Part shown: positions 1-8,954 of the stretch, piece after piece
How positions within the stretch are numbered: position 1 is the first letter of the stretch
Layout of the letters: every line of letters begins with the position of its first letter
Source of the DNA: Proluteimonas luteida
GTDB taxonomy: Bacteria > Pseudomonadota > Gammaproteobacteria > Xanthomonadales > Xanthomonadaceae
Length of the DNA stretch: 64,000 bases
Direction: 5' to 3'
NCBI RefSeq assembly: GCF_021191695.1
Contig: NZ_JAIWPT010000019.1
Span: forward strand, 1 to 64,000
Made by a program: the position numbers and the translations under genes
Notes under the pieces: model-generated
Told to the model about the DNA's origin: nothing
The model's input: the letters and a program-made list of their open reading frames with translations, nothing else
The model's database searches: none

Positions 1-97
1 TGCGATCGGCGACTGGATCCACTTCTACAACCACCAGCGCCCGCACCAGGCGCTGGGCATGAAAACACCCGCCCAGGCGCATGCCTTAGCGGCCTGA
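1..97 (+). CDS. IS3-family transposase (OrfB), C-terminal end, cut by window edge
   Basis: The last 31 codons of an IS3-family OrfB, in frame from base 2 to the TGA at 95-97. The peptide contains FYNHQRPHQALG followed by a TPAQA-like tail, the signature C-terminus of IS3-group DDE integrases just after the catalytic glutamate. OrfB is the frameshifted partner of OrfA and carries out cut/copy and integration of the element. The rest of the gene lies left of the window, so whether this copy is intact cannot be judged. Confidence 0.85.
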   Translation, partial: AIGDWIHFYNHQRPHQALGMKTPAQAHALAA

Positions 98-120
98 CCT
101 GTGCAGAAACTGCTGGGTCA
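98..120 (+). repeat. Probable right terminal inverted repeat of the IS3-family element
   Basis: Directly after the transposase stop the sequence runs to ...CTGCTGGGTCA at 120. Read from the outside it begins TGACCCAGCAG, the 5'-TG...CA-3' end style of IS3 elements. The decayed older element begins immediately to the right. The matching left end is outside the window, so the repeat cannot be confirmed by pairing. Confidence 0.45.
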
Positions 121-127
121 TTACACC

Positions 128-959
128 CGAGGGTAGGCTTCGCACTCGTACTGGATCGCCCGGCGCAAGCCGCGCCAGTCCCTGAGCTGCTCCAGCACCC
201 GGATCACCCGTTCGGCCCGCAGACTGGTATCGATCTCGATGGCCAGCGCTTCCCGGACGCCTTCGTCCAGGACATTGAGGGTCCGGAACCGTCGACCGCC
301 TTAGAGCGTGTCGGCCATGAAGTCCATCGACCACAAGGCATTGGCCTGCATCGGTACCTCCAAGGTTTGCCGCTCCCGCTTCGGCAACCGCTTCTTCGTC
401 CGCCGTGGCAGGTTCAGCGCAAGTCGGCAGTACACCTGCTACACCCGCTTGTGGTTCCAGGGGTGGCCGTCCAGCCGCAACCGCCGGAAGCACTTCCAGA
501 ACCCCCAAACGCCCGTACCGGGCGACAATGGCCTGCAGCGCCTCGATCACCTCGGCGTCGCCGGCAAGGGCATCGGCAGGCGTCCGATAGCAGGACCGCT
601 ACGGTAGCCGGGCCACACGGCACGCACGACGCACCGACATCCCATGCTCGACCACAAAGGCTTCCGCGACTTCGCGGCGCCTCAGCGGTCCCACTGCCTT
701 TCTTGCGATCAGGTCCTTGATCGCCACGTTCCTCCAGCGCCAGATCCGCGTACATCCGCTTGAGCTTGCTGTTTTCCTGCTCAAGCTCGCTTACCCGCGC
801 CAGCTCGGCCACGTCCATGCCGCCGTGCTTCGACTTCCACTTGTAGTAGGTCGGCACGCTGACACCGTGCTTGCGAACCAGATCCTTGATCGGAAGACCG
901 CTGTCGGCCTCCTTCAGGATCGCCACGATCTGCAACTCAGTGAATCGACTCTTGCGCAT
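128..959 (-). pseudogene. Decayed IS3-family element (orfA plus broken, truncated orfB)
   Basis: OrfA starts at 959 with MRKSRFTELQIVAIL and a classic helix-turn-helix/leucine-zipper domain, preceded by a good GGAGG ribosome site. The orfB part is recognisable only piecewise. One frame carries RNVAIKDLIARKAVGPLRRRE and a stop near 599. Other frames carry [12 protein letters not shown]. Then comes WSMDFMADTL followed by an in-frame TAA at 301-303, and GGRRFRTLNVLD to AERVIRVLEQLRDWRGL. The reading ends near the second catalytic Asp; the C-terminal part is absent, replaced by the end of the other IS. Multiple frameshifts, one internal stop and truncation mean it cannot transpose by itself. OrfA alone is still open. 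Confidence 0.85.
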
Positions 960-1155
960 TGAGAACCTCCTTCAGGACTAACCCGCCAGATGTTCTCCTT
1001 ACCAATGACGTCTTCTCTGGGGAAGGCTACGTCTAAGCAGCCAAAGGCTGGTCAATCTTGTAGTTCCGGAACACACCCCTACAGGGAAAAACGAACTATA
1101 CCTCCTGCGTCAAACGAGTTATTCAGGGGCACTCATTACATTCCAACGGAACATA

Positions 1156-2154
1156 TCAACGTATATAGGATACATAATCAGAAAGAGGCTTTCGGTCGGA
1201 TATCGGAACGACCGTTTCATCCTTAAATGCACCCACCGCAATAAACATAATTATCTGCTCCGAATTATCCACCTCCACAAGATTACGGATGTCTCGCTCG
1301 TCACGCGAATTCATCATCGCATTAAGTGGAACCGCAGCAAGACCTTCATACTCAAGACCATAAAGAACACTCATGGAGAACAGGCCTCCATCAACAAAGG
1401 CCTCATTTCGCTCAACCGGACTCAGAAATGCATTGTTCGTAACCACAACAACGAGCACACACTCAGGGAGAACAGGATAGCCTTTGAACCCCCGCTGGAG
1501 GCGAAGCAGATCACGCATCTTGTCCTTATTCGTGACGACATACACGCTCCACCCTTGCCTGTTGCACACCGAAGGTGTTTTAGCGGCATTCCTGAGGCAA
1601 TCGTTTACCTTCTCTAGATCAATTGGATCACCGGAAAACTCCCGGATACTCGATCTCCCCTGGGCAAGATGATAAAACCCTTTTGAGGAATTAGATAACT
1701 TATCCACACGGCGGATAACTTTGGTGCCCGCGGCAACGAAGGATTCACTCCCATCTTTAAGCGCCGGATCCACCACCTCCAGCGCAGTTAGTCCGGAGTC
1801 AAGGTCCGCGCCATGGGCTTCAAGATACCGATGAACAATAGACCTGCCTTGAGCATAGGCATACGAATCCATTGGAAAGTTACTGTCTGTGTACACCACC
1901 ATTGCATCATTAAGGTCAGAGAACGCCTTCCTACCGAATCCAGGCCGCATATTCATGTCACGCGACAAACCTTTTTCGATCGCATGAACGTTGTACATAA
2001 TTCGAGAGCAAACTTGCCTATATCCGCCATCAAATAAAGAAAAAGCAGCATGACCGGAAAATCGCCGGATATCCTTGTATGCTAGGTAATGTAAACGGAT
2101 CTTTTGAAGAAATGCCTTCAAACTCTCTTTTGGTCGACTAGTGTTGATTTTCAC
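1156..2154 (-). CDS. Nitroreductase-family protein at the end of the exopolysaccharide operon
   Basis: 332 aa. The C-terminal half, from about residue 165, is an FMN-dependent nitroreductase fold: GRSSIREF (FMN phosphate contact) at 166-173 and TPSVCNRQGW near 193-202. The first 160 residues, including HAIEKGL, form an extension seen in nitroreductase-like proteins of polysaccharide loci. The start ATG overlaps the stop of the pyruvyl transferase gene as ATGA, so the two are translationally coupled. The substrate is unknown; context suggests redox tailoring of a polymer building block or of the pyruvyl group, but this is inference. Base composition is much AT-richer than the flanking chromosome. 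It is the last gene of the operon before IS debris. Confidence 0.8.
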   Translation of the reverse strand: MKINTSRPKESLKAFLQKIRLHYLAYKDIRRFSGHAAFSLFDGGYRQVCSRIMYNVHAIEKGLSRDMNMRPGFGRKAFSDLNDAMVVYTDSNFPMDSYAYAQGRSIVHRYLEAHGADLDSGLTALEVVDPALKDGSESFVAAGTKVIRRVDKLSNSSKGFYHLAQGRSSIREFSGDPIDLEKVNDCLRNAAKTPSVCNRQGWSVYVVTNKDKMRDLLRLQRGFKGYPVLPECVLVVVVTNNAFLSPVERNEAFVDGGLFSMSVLYGLEYEGLAAVPLNAMMNSRDERDIRNLVEVDNSEQIIMFIAVGAFKDETVVPISDRKPLSDYVSYIR

Positions 2155-3305
2155 GCCAACTTCCTCACATTGACGAGATTTCGTTCGAGATAGGATCGCG
2201 CGAACGATCGAGCCTCGCCAAGGATTCGTCTAGTCTCGCCATAGTCGATAGATCCTGCAAGTCGCTGCTCAATCGCATCATGACTCAAATCAAACGTTCC
2301 CTGCCCGGTTAACTTCAGATAGTCCAACAGATAACCTAGCTTCTCCTCATTCCCATATCCGTCACCATGACTTTTTCGGATAAGTGTTATGAAAATCTTC
2401 TCATTGATGATAGAGAATATGGATCCGTGAAAAGTATCTGTGATGATCCCAGCGGCATCCCGGAACAACGCAAGCACCTCGAACGGGCTGCAATCTATAA
2501 ATATGTCACAACAGGACTGAATTCCACCCAGACAGACAACGAGCAGTCCATTTTCTCGCGCATACCGCCTGATATGAGCACTTTCTTTCTCGCTTATGCG
2601 GCCCGGATAGGCATAAACAATAAGATAAGGTTTTTCTATGAGCATTTCCTTAGGAATATCATGGCAGTCGCGCATAAAATCGTACGCAAGGACGGGATCA
2701 ACATTCAATGCCGGATCAACACCGATTAACTCGCGAACAATTCCACGAGAATTCTCATCCCTCACCGATATGTCATCGAATCGCGCGAAGTCAGCGGCCA
2801 ACTCCGCTTCCAAACCATACTTGCGGATCTTCTCAATCGTAGTGTTACCGAAGGAGCCTGCGTACGAAATAAGCTTCCTGGCAGGCGATGCATGGCCAAA
2901 AAGATCACGGCTATAGCCAACATTGGCGTTGGCTTGCACGCAGTTGAAAACCTCATCGCTCCCAATAATTTGCAAGTCAATACGACGATCATAGTTCGGC
3001 TCGGGCGTGAGACCAAGCATTGGGAAGTAACGTCGAGCATAAGTGCGCTTGTGATTGAAGAAACGGATCTTATCAAGCACCTTCGCGTCTACCTTGCTGT
3101 ATTCGGACAGTTTCTTGGCAACTCTAGCGAAGCCGCGAACATTACCCTCCTTTGACTCAACGAGCGGAGGGCCGGGCCGATAATCTAGAAATCCTATCCT
3201 TGCATCAGGATCCAAGGATCGAAGCACCTGTTTCAATCCATAGCCCTGTAAGAACGAGCCGTAATTCAATATTCGATGCATGGATAAGATGCCAATAGTA
3301 TACAT
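2151..3305 (-). CDS. Polysaccharide pyruvyl transferase family protein
   Basis: 384 aa. It starts MYTIGILSM and has the family features: an N-terminal NYGSFLQGYGL segment (14-24), IIGSDEVFNC near 113-122 and the C-terminal TDTFHGSIFS motif near residue 290. Members transfer a pyruvyl ketal from phosphoenolpyruvate onto a sugar of an exopolysaccharide, adding negative charge; the family is related to CsaB and GumL-type enzymes. No signal peptide or membrane segment is seen, as expected for a cytosolic enzyme. The gene follows the acyltransferase by 43 bp and overlaps the nitroreductase gene by 4 bp. Assignment to family is firm, the acceptor sugar is unknown. Confidence 0.88.
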   Translation of the reverse strand: MYTIGILSMHRILNYGSFLQGYGLKQVLRSLDPDARIGFLDYRPGPPLVESKEGNVRGFARVAKKLSEYSKVDAKVLDKIRFFNHKRTYARRYFPMLGLTPEPNYDRRIDLQIIGSDEVFNCVQANANVGYSRDLFGHASPARKLISYAGSFGNTTIEKIRKYGLEAELAADFARFDDISVRDENSRGIVRELIGVDPALNVDPVLAYDFMRDCHDIPKEMLIEKPYLIVYAYPGRISEKESAHIRRYARENGLLVVCLGGIQSCCDIFIDCSPFEVLALFRDAAGIITDTFHGSIFSIINEKIFITLIRKSHGDGYGNEEKLGYLLDYLKLTGQGTFDLSHDAIEQRLAGSIDYGETRRILGEARSFARSYLERNLVNVRKLA

Positions 3306-3348
3306 AACCCGCTCACCTAATTATCTAGATCAATATTCGCAACGAAAA

Positions 3349-4326
3349 TTACTTCCCAACTCTCAGCACCGCAGGTCGAACAAATAGAAATTTCAGCCTT
3401 GATTTAAATAGGGAATTATAAATAACGATTGGCAGGCCTATAGAGACCACCGTACCCAGTAGAACTATTGAAAATGCATCGCGAATCCCAAGCTTCTCAG
3501 CTAATACCCGAAATCCGGCAGCTGGAATAAAATGAATCAAGTAAATATATAGGCTCCGTTCACCGATGTAAGAAAACATCCTCCCAATGAAGCTATTCCG
3601 CAGCAAATATACGGAGCTCAATGAAGTACCTATCGCAAAAAAAGCCAATATATAAAATAAAACCGCGCTTGAGTTCAAACCGAAGAACCCCACCGCTAAA
3701 TAAGATAGAATCATCCCCAGCCCAAGCCCGAGAGCTTGGGGCCAGTTTGAAATTACGGCAAAGTTGCGAATCCATTCTGACGCATAAGTGCCAATCAAAA
3801 AAAACGGATATATCTTAAGGGTCTTCAGAATAATGTTTTGTGAATCTTGATGAAAAATTATGATCTGGGCCGAGAAAGCAGAGAAAATTGCGATTTGGAT
3901 AATCGGAGAGATCCGGCTCGTCACCCTCAAGATGATGAAAGATAGACTTAACGCATAGAGGAACCATAAGTAAGATCCCAATATAATCTTTAAAAATCCA
4001 TTTTGAATAAAGCCGAGAACACCAGAGGCAAATCCATCGCGGAGAACTACATAGACAATTCCCCAGACGAGATAAAAATAAAAGAAATGCAGTACTTTAG
4101 AGTCTATGAATTTCCGCAAGGGTAATTGAACCGACTTCGCAGCAAAAAAACCCGCCACCAAAAAGAAAAGTGGCATTCGTATAGATGTTGAGGCAGCGTA
4201 CCAGTGTGAAACTTCTGCTGGAACTCCGATATTTTCTCTTACTCCGACGAAGACATGATGAAGGGCCACGAGGGAAATTGTTAGTCCCTTTACAGAATCG
4301 ATCCAAGTCTCTCTTGCATCTGCCAT
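3349..4326 (-). CDS. Acyltransferase-3 family membrane protein
   Basis: 325 aa with about ten hydrophobic segments. The N-terminus (WIDSVKGLTISLVALHHVFVG) carries the WxDxxKGxxI and HH motifs typical of the O-acetyltransferase (acyltransferase-3) family. Such proteins move acetyl or other acyl groups from cytosolic donors across the inner membrane onto polysaccharides. The position between the polymerase and pyruvyl transferase genes supports decoration of the exopolysaccharide or its lipid-linked repeat unit. The gene is AT-rich (below 45 % GC by eye), unlike the 68-70 % of the surrounding chromosome. Confidence 0.85.
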   Translation of the reverse strand: MADARETWIDSVKGLTISLVALHHVFVGVRENIGVPAEVSHWYAASTSIRMPLFFLVAGFFAAKSVQLPLRKFIDSKVLHFFYFYLVWGIVYVVLRDGFASGVLGFIQNGFLKIILGSYLWFLYALSLSFIILRVTSRISPIIQIAIFSAFSAQIIIFHQDSQNIILKTLKIYPFFLIGTYASEWIRNFAVISNWPQALGLGLGMILSYLAVGFFGLNSSAVLFYILAFFAIGTSLSSVYLLRNSFIGRMFSYIGERSLYIYLIHFIPAAGFRVLAEKLGIRDAFSIVLLGTVVSIGLPIVIYNSLFKSRLKFLFVRPAVLRVGK

Positions 4327-4352
4327 TCGTATTCTTATCCGGTTGACCTTAG

Positions 4353-5624
4353 CTAGGAACTAACTATTACCGTGCTTCGAGCCACAACCTTTCTGCGTCT
4401 GGATTCTTGCCTCTCCATAGCGAGAATAAGCATCATCATCGAAAACAAAACTGTTGGCTTTCCGGCATACGTGACACCAGTCAAACTAGACGTGATTGTC
4501 AGAATAATCGCGAATAATGAGTACGAATACTTCCTATTTACAGATCCGACTTTGAGTGATTCCCGCATTTGAGTGAACACCAAGCATATCGTCAAACCTA
4601 GGCCTACGATTCCTGTTTCAAAGTAAGCTTGAACTATTGAAGAGTGTGCATGAGGCGCCCTGTAGTTCCCCCATATGTAGTCGAAGTGATTGCTGAAGAA
4701 GCTCGAGTATCCGTGGCCTAGCAATGGCGCGGCATTGGCTACCTCAACTGATCTCTCCCAAACTACTGTTCGCCCGGAAAGCGAGTTCCCTTCCATTCCG
4801 ATCGCATCTATCAAGCCCATGACTTGATTGGAATACAGAGAAATGACTAACACCCCCAAGACAATGGAGGATATTGTCATATTCCTCAGCACCCCGGGCT
4901 TCGAGAGGCCAATAGTCAAAAGTAACGAGATTACAAATGCTGCAGCAAATAGACGAGCCTGTGCGGCAATGAAGGCCAGGAGCACGATAATCATTGCCAA
5001 TACTGCCTTCTTTCGCCCCCAGTTTAGATATTCACGTAACTCGCCATTTGCCCATACCAAGATGAGCAGGCCTAAAGCTAGCCCACAAAAAAGTCCGAGG
5101 CGTTGCTGGTGCCCAAAAAATCCACGCAACTCCGGTAGCCCGGTTGTCGAATGCGGCTGAAACCCTATCGTCGGAAAGATCGCAGCCACAATGAAAGAAG
5201 CTATAGAAATCAAAACCGCTGTACGGATTAGTGTGCTGATCGCCAAACGCGTGGGTACGGAGCGTAAATGCAAAACTGCCAGCCATACTAAAAGTAGAAA
5301 AAAAGTCTGCACTGCCGTTTCAGTACGGCTTTTTGACCATAGCATGCTGGCAAGGCACCATGCTATGTACATTAAGTACACCCAATCAAAAGAGTAAAAA
5401 TGGTATCTAAACCGCACAGGCTGACTTCTAGAGATCAGTACTAAAGAGATCGCCAAAGCCGATCCCGTAAGCATTATCAGATTACCTAGCTTTAGACCGA
5501 CATCCGGGAGTTGCACACCAAGACAGATAGTAGCAAGAATGAAAGCGACCAAGCCTAGGGTCGTAGAGCGATGCTCATTGTTTGCGTATGCTGGCGACAT
5601 ATTGCTATCCGCGACTCGGATCAC
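4353..5624 (-). CDS. O-antigen ligase/polymerase-like membrane protein (Wzy-type)
   Basis: 423 aa, strongly hydrophobic with about 11-12 membrane segments. The large periplasmic loop includes LLGHGYSSFF and, further on, RAPHAHSSIVQAYFETGIVG, the PHxH...E signature of the Wzy_C/O-antigen ligase family. In a Wzx/Wzy-type pathway this protein polymerises lipid-linked repeat units on the periplasmic side. The start is GTG at 5624, overlapping the TGA of the upstream glycosyltransferase as GTGA. A WaaL-like ligase role cannot be excluded from sequence alone, but the operon contains no other polymerase candidate. Confidence 0.85.
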   Translation of the reverse strand: MIRVADSNMSPAYANNEHRSTTLGLVAFILATICLGVQLPDVGLKLGNLIMLTGSALAISLVLISRSQPVRFRYHFYSFDWVYLMYIAWCLASMLWSKSRTETAVQTFFLLLVWLAVLHLRSVPTRLAISTLIRTAVLISIASFIVAAIFPTIGFQPHSTTGLPELRGFFGHQQRLGLFCGLALGLLILVWANGELREYLNWGRKKAVLAMIIVLLAFIAAQARLFAAAFVISLLLTIGLSKPGVLRNMTISSIVLGVLVISLYSNQVMGLIDAIGMEGNSLSGRTVVWERSVEVANAAPLLGHGYSSFFSNHFDYIWGNYRAPHAHSSIVQAYFETGIVGLGLTICLVFTQMRESLKVGSVNRKYSYSLFAIILTITSSLTGVTYAGKPTVLFSMMMLILAMERQESRRRKVVARSTVIVSS

Positions 5625-6640
5625 GTGCTAACTCCAAACGCTTTTGGCAATAGTTTCCGTACAGGAAATAGCAACGGCAATGCATAGATCCGGATTGCTG
5701 CAATCAGAGCCTTGCGCAGAGCAGGGCTTACGATTGTCACCTCAGCCAGTTCCTCAGCTTCTCTATTGCCGCCAAAGATCATGGATCGAATCACCGCCTT
5801 GAGGCAGTGGCGTTGAAAGTCCTTATCTGATTGTTCGACAAGGACTAGCGGCCCATCTATTTCAAGTTGGCGCAAAGCTGAATCAGCTTGTGTACTAGAC
5901 ATCAACGCTATTCGCCTTGCGAGCAAGGAATATCGCGCTTGTATGGCAAACTTCTTGGGATCATATGAAACACCGTCAAATCGAACAAATCTTTCATATA
6001 AGTAATCTTGAACTGTTGCCAACTTTGCGATTCTCGAGATGCGCAACCACAAATCAATATCCTGACAAAATTTAAAAGCGGCGCGATATCCACCAGCCTT
6101 TTCGTAAACGCTCCGGCGCATCATCACTTCGCCGTGAGAAAATACATTTTTTTTAAATAATTCGTCGAATCCAACCTCGTCGGCAGACGGCCTACAAGGG
6201 CGGCGCGCGCCTGTTGTCGAAACAATATTTGTATACCAACAGCCAACGGCGCCAACTTCAGGATTCTTGTCAAGAACCTCGACTTGACGAGCAATCCGAT
6301 CAGGCAGCGAAATATCGCCGGAGCCTTGCACACAGATATACTCGCCAGATGACGAAGCTATCGCATCAATCATTCCAACGGTAAACCCCTTGTTCCGTTC
6401 ATGGATTATCACCTTAAGCCTATCGTCCTGAATCCGATCTTGCAGATCTAGCATTCTCTCGCCGGTGCCGTCAGAGGACCTATCGTCGAAAGCAATCAAT
6501 TCAATATTAATGTAGGTTTGGTTCAGGATAGACAGAATCGTTGAATCAACGAAATTGGCACGGTTGTAATAACCGGTAATGACACTGACCTTCGGCCTCG
6601 CGATATCGCTGACTTTAGATAATGAATTATGTATTTTCAT
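5621..6640 (-). CDS. Glycosyltransferase family 2
   Basis: 339 aa. A GT-A fold with PKVSVITGYYNRANFV at the N-terminus, FDDRSSDGT (nucleotide-sugar binding) near 56-64, GSGDISLPDR in place of the usual DxD and FCQDIDLWLRIS (acceptor/base motif) near 195. It would transfer a sugar from a nucleotide donor to the lipid-linked intermediate on the cytosolic face. Start ATG overlaps the flippase stop by 4 bp and the stop overlaps the polymerase start, so it sits in a tightly coupled chain. It is the only GT2 in the locus; together with the GumD-like and WecG-like enzymes it gives just three sugar-transferring proteins. Confidence 0.9.
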   Translation of the reverse strand: MKIHNSLSKVSDIARPKVSVITGYYNRANFVDSTILSILNQTYINIELIAFDDRSSDGTGERMLDLQDRIQDDRLKVIIHERNKGFTVGMIDAIASSSGEYICVQGSGDISLPDRIARQVEVLDKNPEVGAVGCWYTNIVSTTGARRPCRPSADEVGFDELFKKNVFSHGEVMMRRSVYEKAGGYRAAFKFCQDIDLWLRISRIAKLATVQDYLYERFVRFDGVSYDPKKFAIQARYSLLARRIALMSSTQADSALRQLEIDGPLVLVEQSDKDFQRHCLKAVIRSMIFGGNREAEELAEVTIVSPALRKALIAAIRIYALPLLFPVRKLLPKAFGVST

Positions 6641-7941
6641 CTCCGCCGCCCAAGCCTTCTCTTGACTACCGACAAAATCTGCCGGACATCACACATTCTT
6701 GGAATCAAAAACCTCGTTAATGGCGTTTTATAGGTCACCCTGAAGGACACGATATAGGAAAGAAAGATGACCATCTGCCCGCCTGCAATGGCAATGGCGG
6801 CCCCGACCAGCCCTTTAGTTGGGACTAGCATTATCGCGGCAGCACACGAAAAAATGATGCCGAGCATAATGGAGGGTGTCCCAAAAAATGGCTGCCCACG
6901 CCCTGCCACCGCTGGATATATAACCTTGTTCGCCGAAGCGGCGCCCAGGACTAGTGCCAGAATCGAAAGTGCATCACCTGCGCCCGCATATTTTTCACCA
7001 GCGACAAGGGTTACCATTTGAGTTCCAACGAGGGCAATCACCACGCCCAGCGCACTGAACGACCAAAACACTAAGCATGCCAGCCTGCTCGTTCTGTCAA
7101 CAAAGTCGGCATCTTCAACGTTCTTCTGGACCGCATTTGAGAAGACAACAATCCCGATTGCCGCAGCGATCTCAAGAAGAATTTCATTCACCCGGACTGC
7201 GGCAAATAGAAGGCCAGCGGAATCAGCTTCATGGTAGTGCTCAAGCACGAAAATTCCTATTCGAGAAATACCGAAAATTAAGAATAGGTTTACTGCAAAC
7301 CCAAGCCCAAATAAGACCAGATTTTTCAGCTGATCCCACCGGGGCAATGAAAATCCTCCCGCTAGTTTTAGCGCCGAGAAGAATAACCATGGTGCAACAA
7401 CCAGGAATCCCGCTGCATACGAAGCCAAGGCGGTATCCAAGTTTAGAAATCCGAAGACAACGAACATCGCCACTAGTATCGCGACTACCACACGGGGACT
7501 TGTTTCGGTCAGACTGAACGCCTTGATATTTCCAGTCGCAAGCAAGATTCCTTGTAGTACTGCGATAAGCAATGCACAGCTTACGGCCGTGCCAACTGCT
7601 ACGAGAACAAACGAATAACTTGTCGCCGGCGTCGATTTTCCGTACAGGGCAAACACAGCAAGACTGCTGCCGGCCGCGAGTAAAGGAAACAAACACGCGA
7701 TGGAACCCATGCTCTGCTTGAGAGTAAGCACTCCATTTCCGACGTGGTATGCAATTGACTGCCTCAAGCCAAGGCTTCCAAGCATCACCGCCATGGTGAT
7801 TGCGCTGGAAATCAATCCAAACCAACCGAACTCCTCTACCGTCAAGAATCGGGCCAGCAGAATGAATGATACGAATTGAGATGCGCGTATGACGCTTCTT
7901 CCGAGAACGACGGTAACCACGTCTTTGCAAAAGCGACTCAC
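6637..7941 (-). CDS. Polysaccharide flippase (Wzx-like, MATE/MVF superfamily)
   Basis: 434 aa from the GTG at 7941, with about 12-14 hydrophobic segments and the N-terminal SRFCKDVVTVVLGRSVIRAS pattern of oligosaccharide flippases. It would move the undecaprenyl-diphosphate-linked repeat unit across the inner membrane. I chose GTG 7941 because it forms a GTGA overlap with the murB-like stop (7938-7940), matching the coupling of the neighbouring genes. An in-frame TTG at 7971 would add ten residues and overlap murB by 34 bp. The 3' end overlaps the GT2 start by 4 bp. Confidence 0.85.
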   Translation of the reverse strand: MSRFCKDVVTVVLGRSVIRASQFVSFILLARFLTVEEFGWFGLISSAITMAVMLGSLGLRQSIAYHVGNGVLTLKQSMGSIACLFPLLAAGSSLAVFALYGKSTPATSYSFVLVAVGTAVSCALLIAVLQGILLATGNIKAFSLTETSPRVVVAILVAMFVVFGFLNLDTALASYAAGFLVVAPWLFFSALKLAGGFSLPRWDQLKNLVLFGLGFAVNLFLIFGISRIGIFVLEHYHEADSAGLLFAAVRVNEILLEIAAAIGIVVFSNAVQKNVEDADFVDRTSRLACLVFWSFSALGVVIALVGTQMVTLVAGEKYAGAGDALSILALVLGAASANKVIYPAVAGRGQPFFGTPSIMLGIIFSCAAAIMLVPTKGLVGAAIAIAGGQMVIFLSYIVSFRVTYKTPLTRFLIPRMCDVRQILSVVKRRLGRRR

Positions 7942-8954
7942 CGCGCTACTCCGGAGCTTCTCGATCTCCAACGCTCAAGCGCACTTTCATGGGCTGCTCG
8001 CAGGACGCCTTCTGGAGATAAATGGCGCACCTCACAGTCCATTGCGTATCCGGTGCGTATAAACACTTCGGATCGAATATGGTTGATTAACCATAAAACG
8101 TCGTCTGAAGTCGCCCCCCCCGTATTGACAATGAAATTTGCATGCAACTTTGAAATTTGGGCCCCGCCGCGTCGCAGTCCTTTCAGGCCCGCCCCTTCGA
8201 TCACGCGACCGGGAGGCCCCACGTGCTCGTACATCGCAGGATTGGACAGGAATGTCGAACCACAATTGGGTAGCTTCTGTGGAAATTTCCCGCGCCGATC
8301 ACGCAGTATCGACAGCATGTCGGCTCTTACGTCCTGGCGACTGCGCGGCTGGAACTGCAGCGTTGCTTCTAGCAATACAACACGTCGTCGCTGTAGAGCT
8401 GACGTGCGATAAGAGAATCCACATTGCGTTTGATCAAGCGCGAAGAAGTTTCCGTGTTCGTCCGCGCATAATGCTTCTTTGACATTAACGCCGATGCCCT
8501 TGCGCTGACTCCCACCATTCATGACGATCAAGCCACCCAGCGTCCCGGGAATTCCAATCGTATGTTCGATTCCACCAAGCCCTGCCGACCCAACGGCCTT
8601 GGCGAAATGCGGCATCCAGACTCCCGCCTGCGCCCAGACACTTTTGCCACCGATCTCCATTGCGGACAGATTCCTGCCAATACGCATGATCACACCGGAA
8701 AAACCCCGATCATCAAACAACGTATTGGTCGAGTCCCCCATGATAAACAGCGGTTCGGGGCGGTCCGCCATCAAGGCCATCACTCTCGCGGCTTCGGCGC
8801 TGCTGCGTGGCTCGACGTAGATCGCAGCAGGCCCACCGATTCGCCAGCGTGATATCTCCGAGAGCATCACATGCCGACGTACGCGTCCCGGCAGCTCGGC
8901 CGCCAACAGGGAGGCCAATGTGTCGGTAGCGTGCTGAGGGACTTCGGAGACCAT
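7938..8954 (-). CDS. MurB-like UDP-N-acetylenolpyruvylglucosamine reductase paralogue
   Basis: 338 aa. MurB reduces the enolpyruvyl ether of UDP-GlcNAc with NADPH, giving UDP-MurNAc. FAD-binding motifs are present: GDSTNTLF (73-80) and GIPGTLGG (134-141). All three catalytic residues of the family can be placed: Arg183 in SYRTS, Ser233 in PNCGSTFLSNP and Glu308 in CEVRHL. ANFIVN (272-277) is also conserved. The ATG at 8954 overlaps the murA-like stop as TGATG; an in-frame TTG lies three bases upstream. Its place inside an exopolysaccharide operon, paired with a murA paralogue, argues for a role in making a polymer sugar rather than cell-wall synthesis. It could instead be the only murB of the genome, which cannot be checked here. 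Confidence 0.85.
   Translation of the reverse strand: MVSEVPQHATDTLASLLAAELPGRVRRHVMLSEISRWRIGGPAAIYVEPRSSAEAARVMALMADRPEPLFIMGDSTNTLFDDRGFSGVIMRIGRNLSAMEIGGKSVWAQAGVWMPHFAKAVGSAGLGGIEHTIGIPGTLGGLIVMNGGSQRKGIGVNVKEALCADEHGNFFALDQTQCGFSYRTSALQRRRVVLLEATLQFQPRSRQDVRADMLSILRDRRGKFPQKLPNCGSTFLSNPAMYEHVGPPGRVIEGAGLKGLRRGGAQISKLHANFIVNTGGATSDDVLWLINHIRSEVFIRTGYAMDCEVRHLSPEGVLRAAHESALERWRSRSSGVAR

Noticed and set aside
990..1226. 78-codon plus-strand frame right of the IS remnant
   Set aside because: No start signal or domain, and it runs into the nitroreductase gene on the opposite strand.
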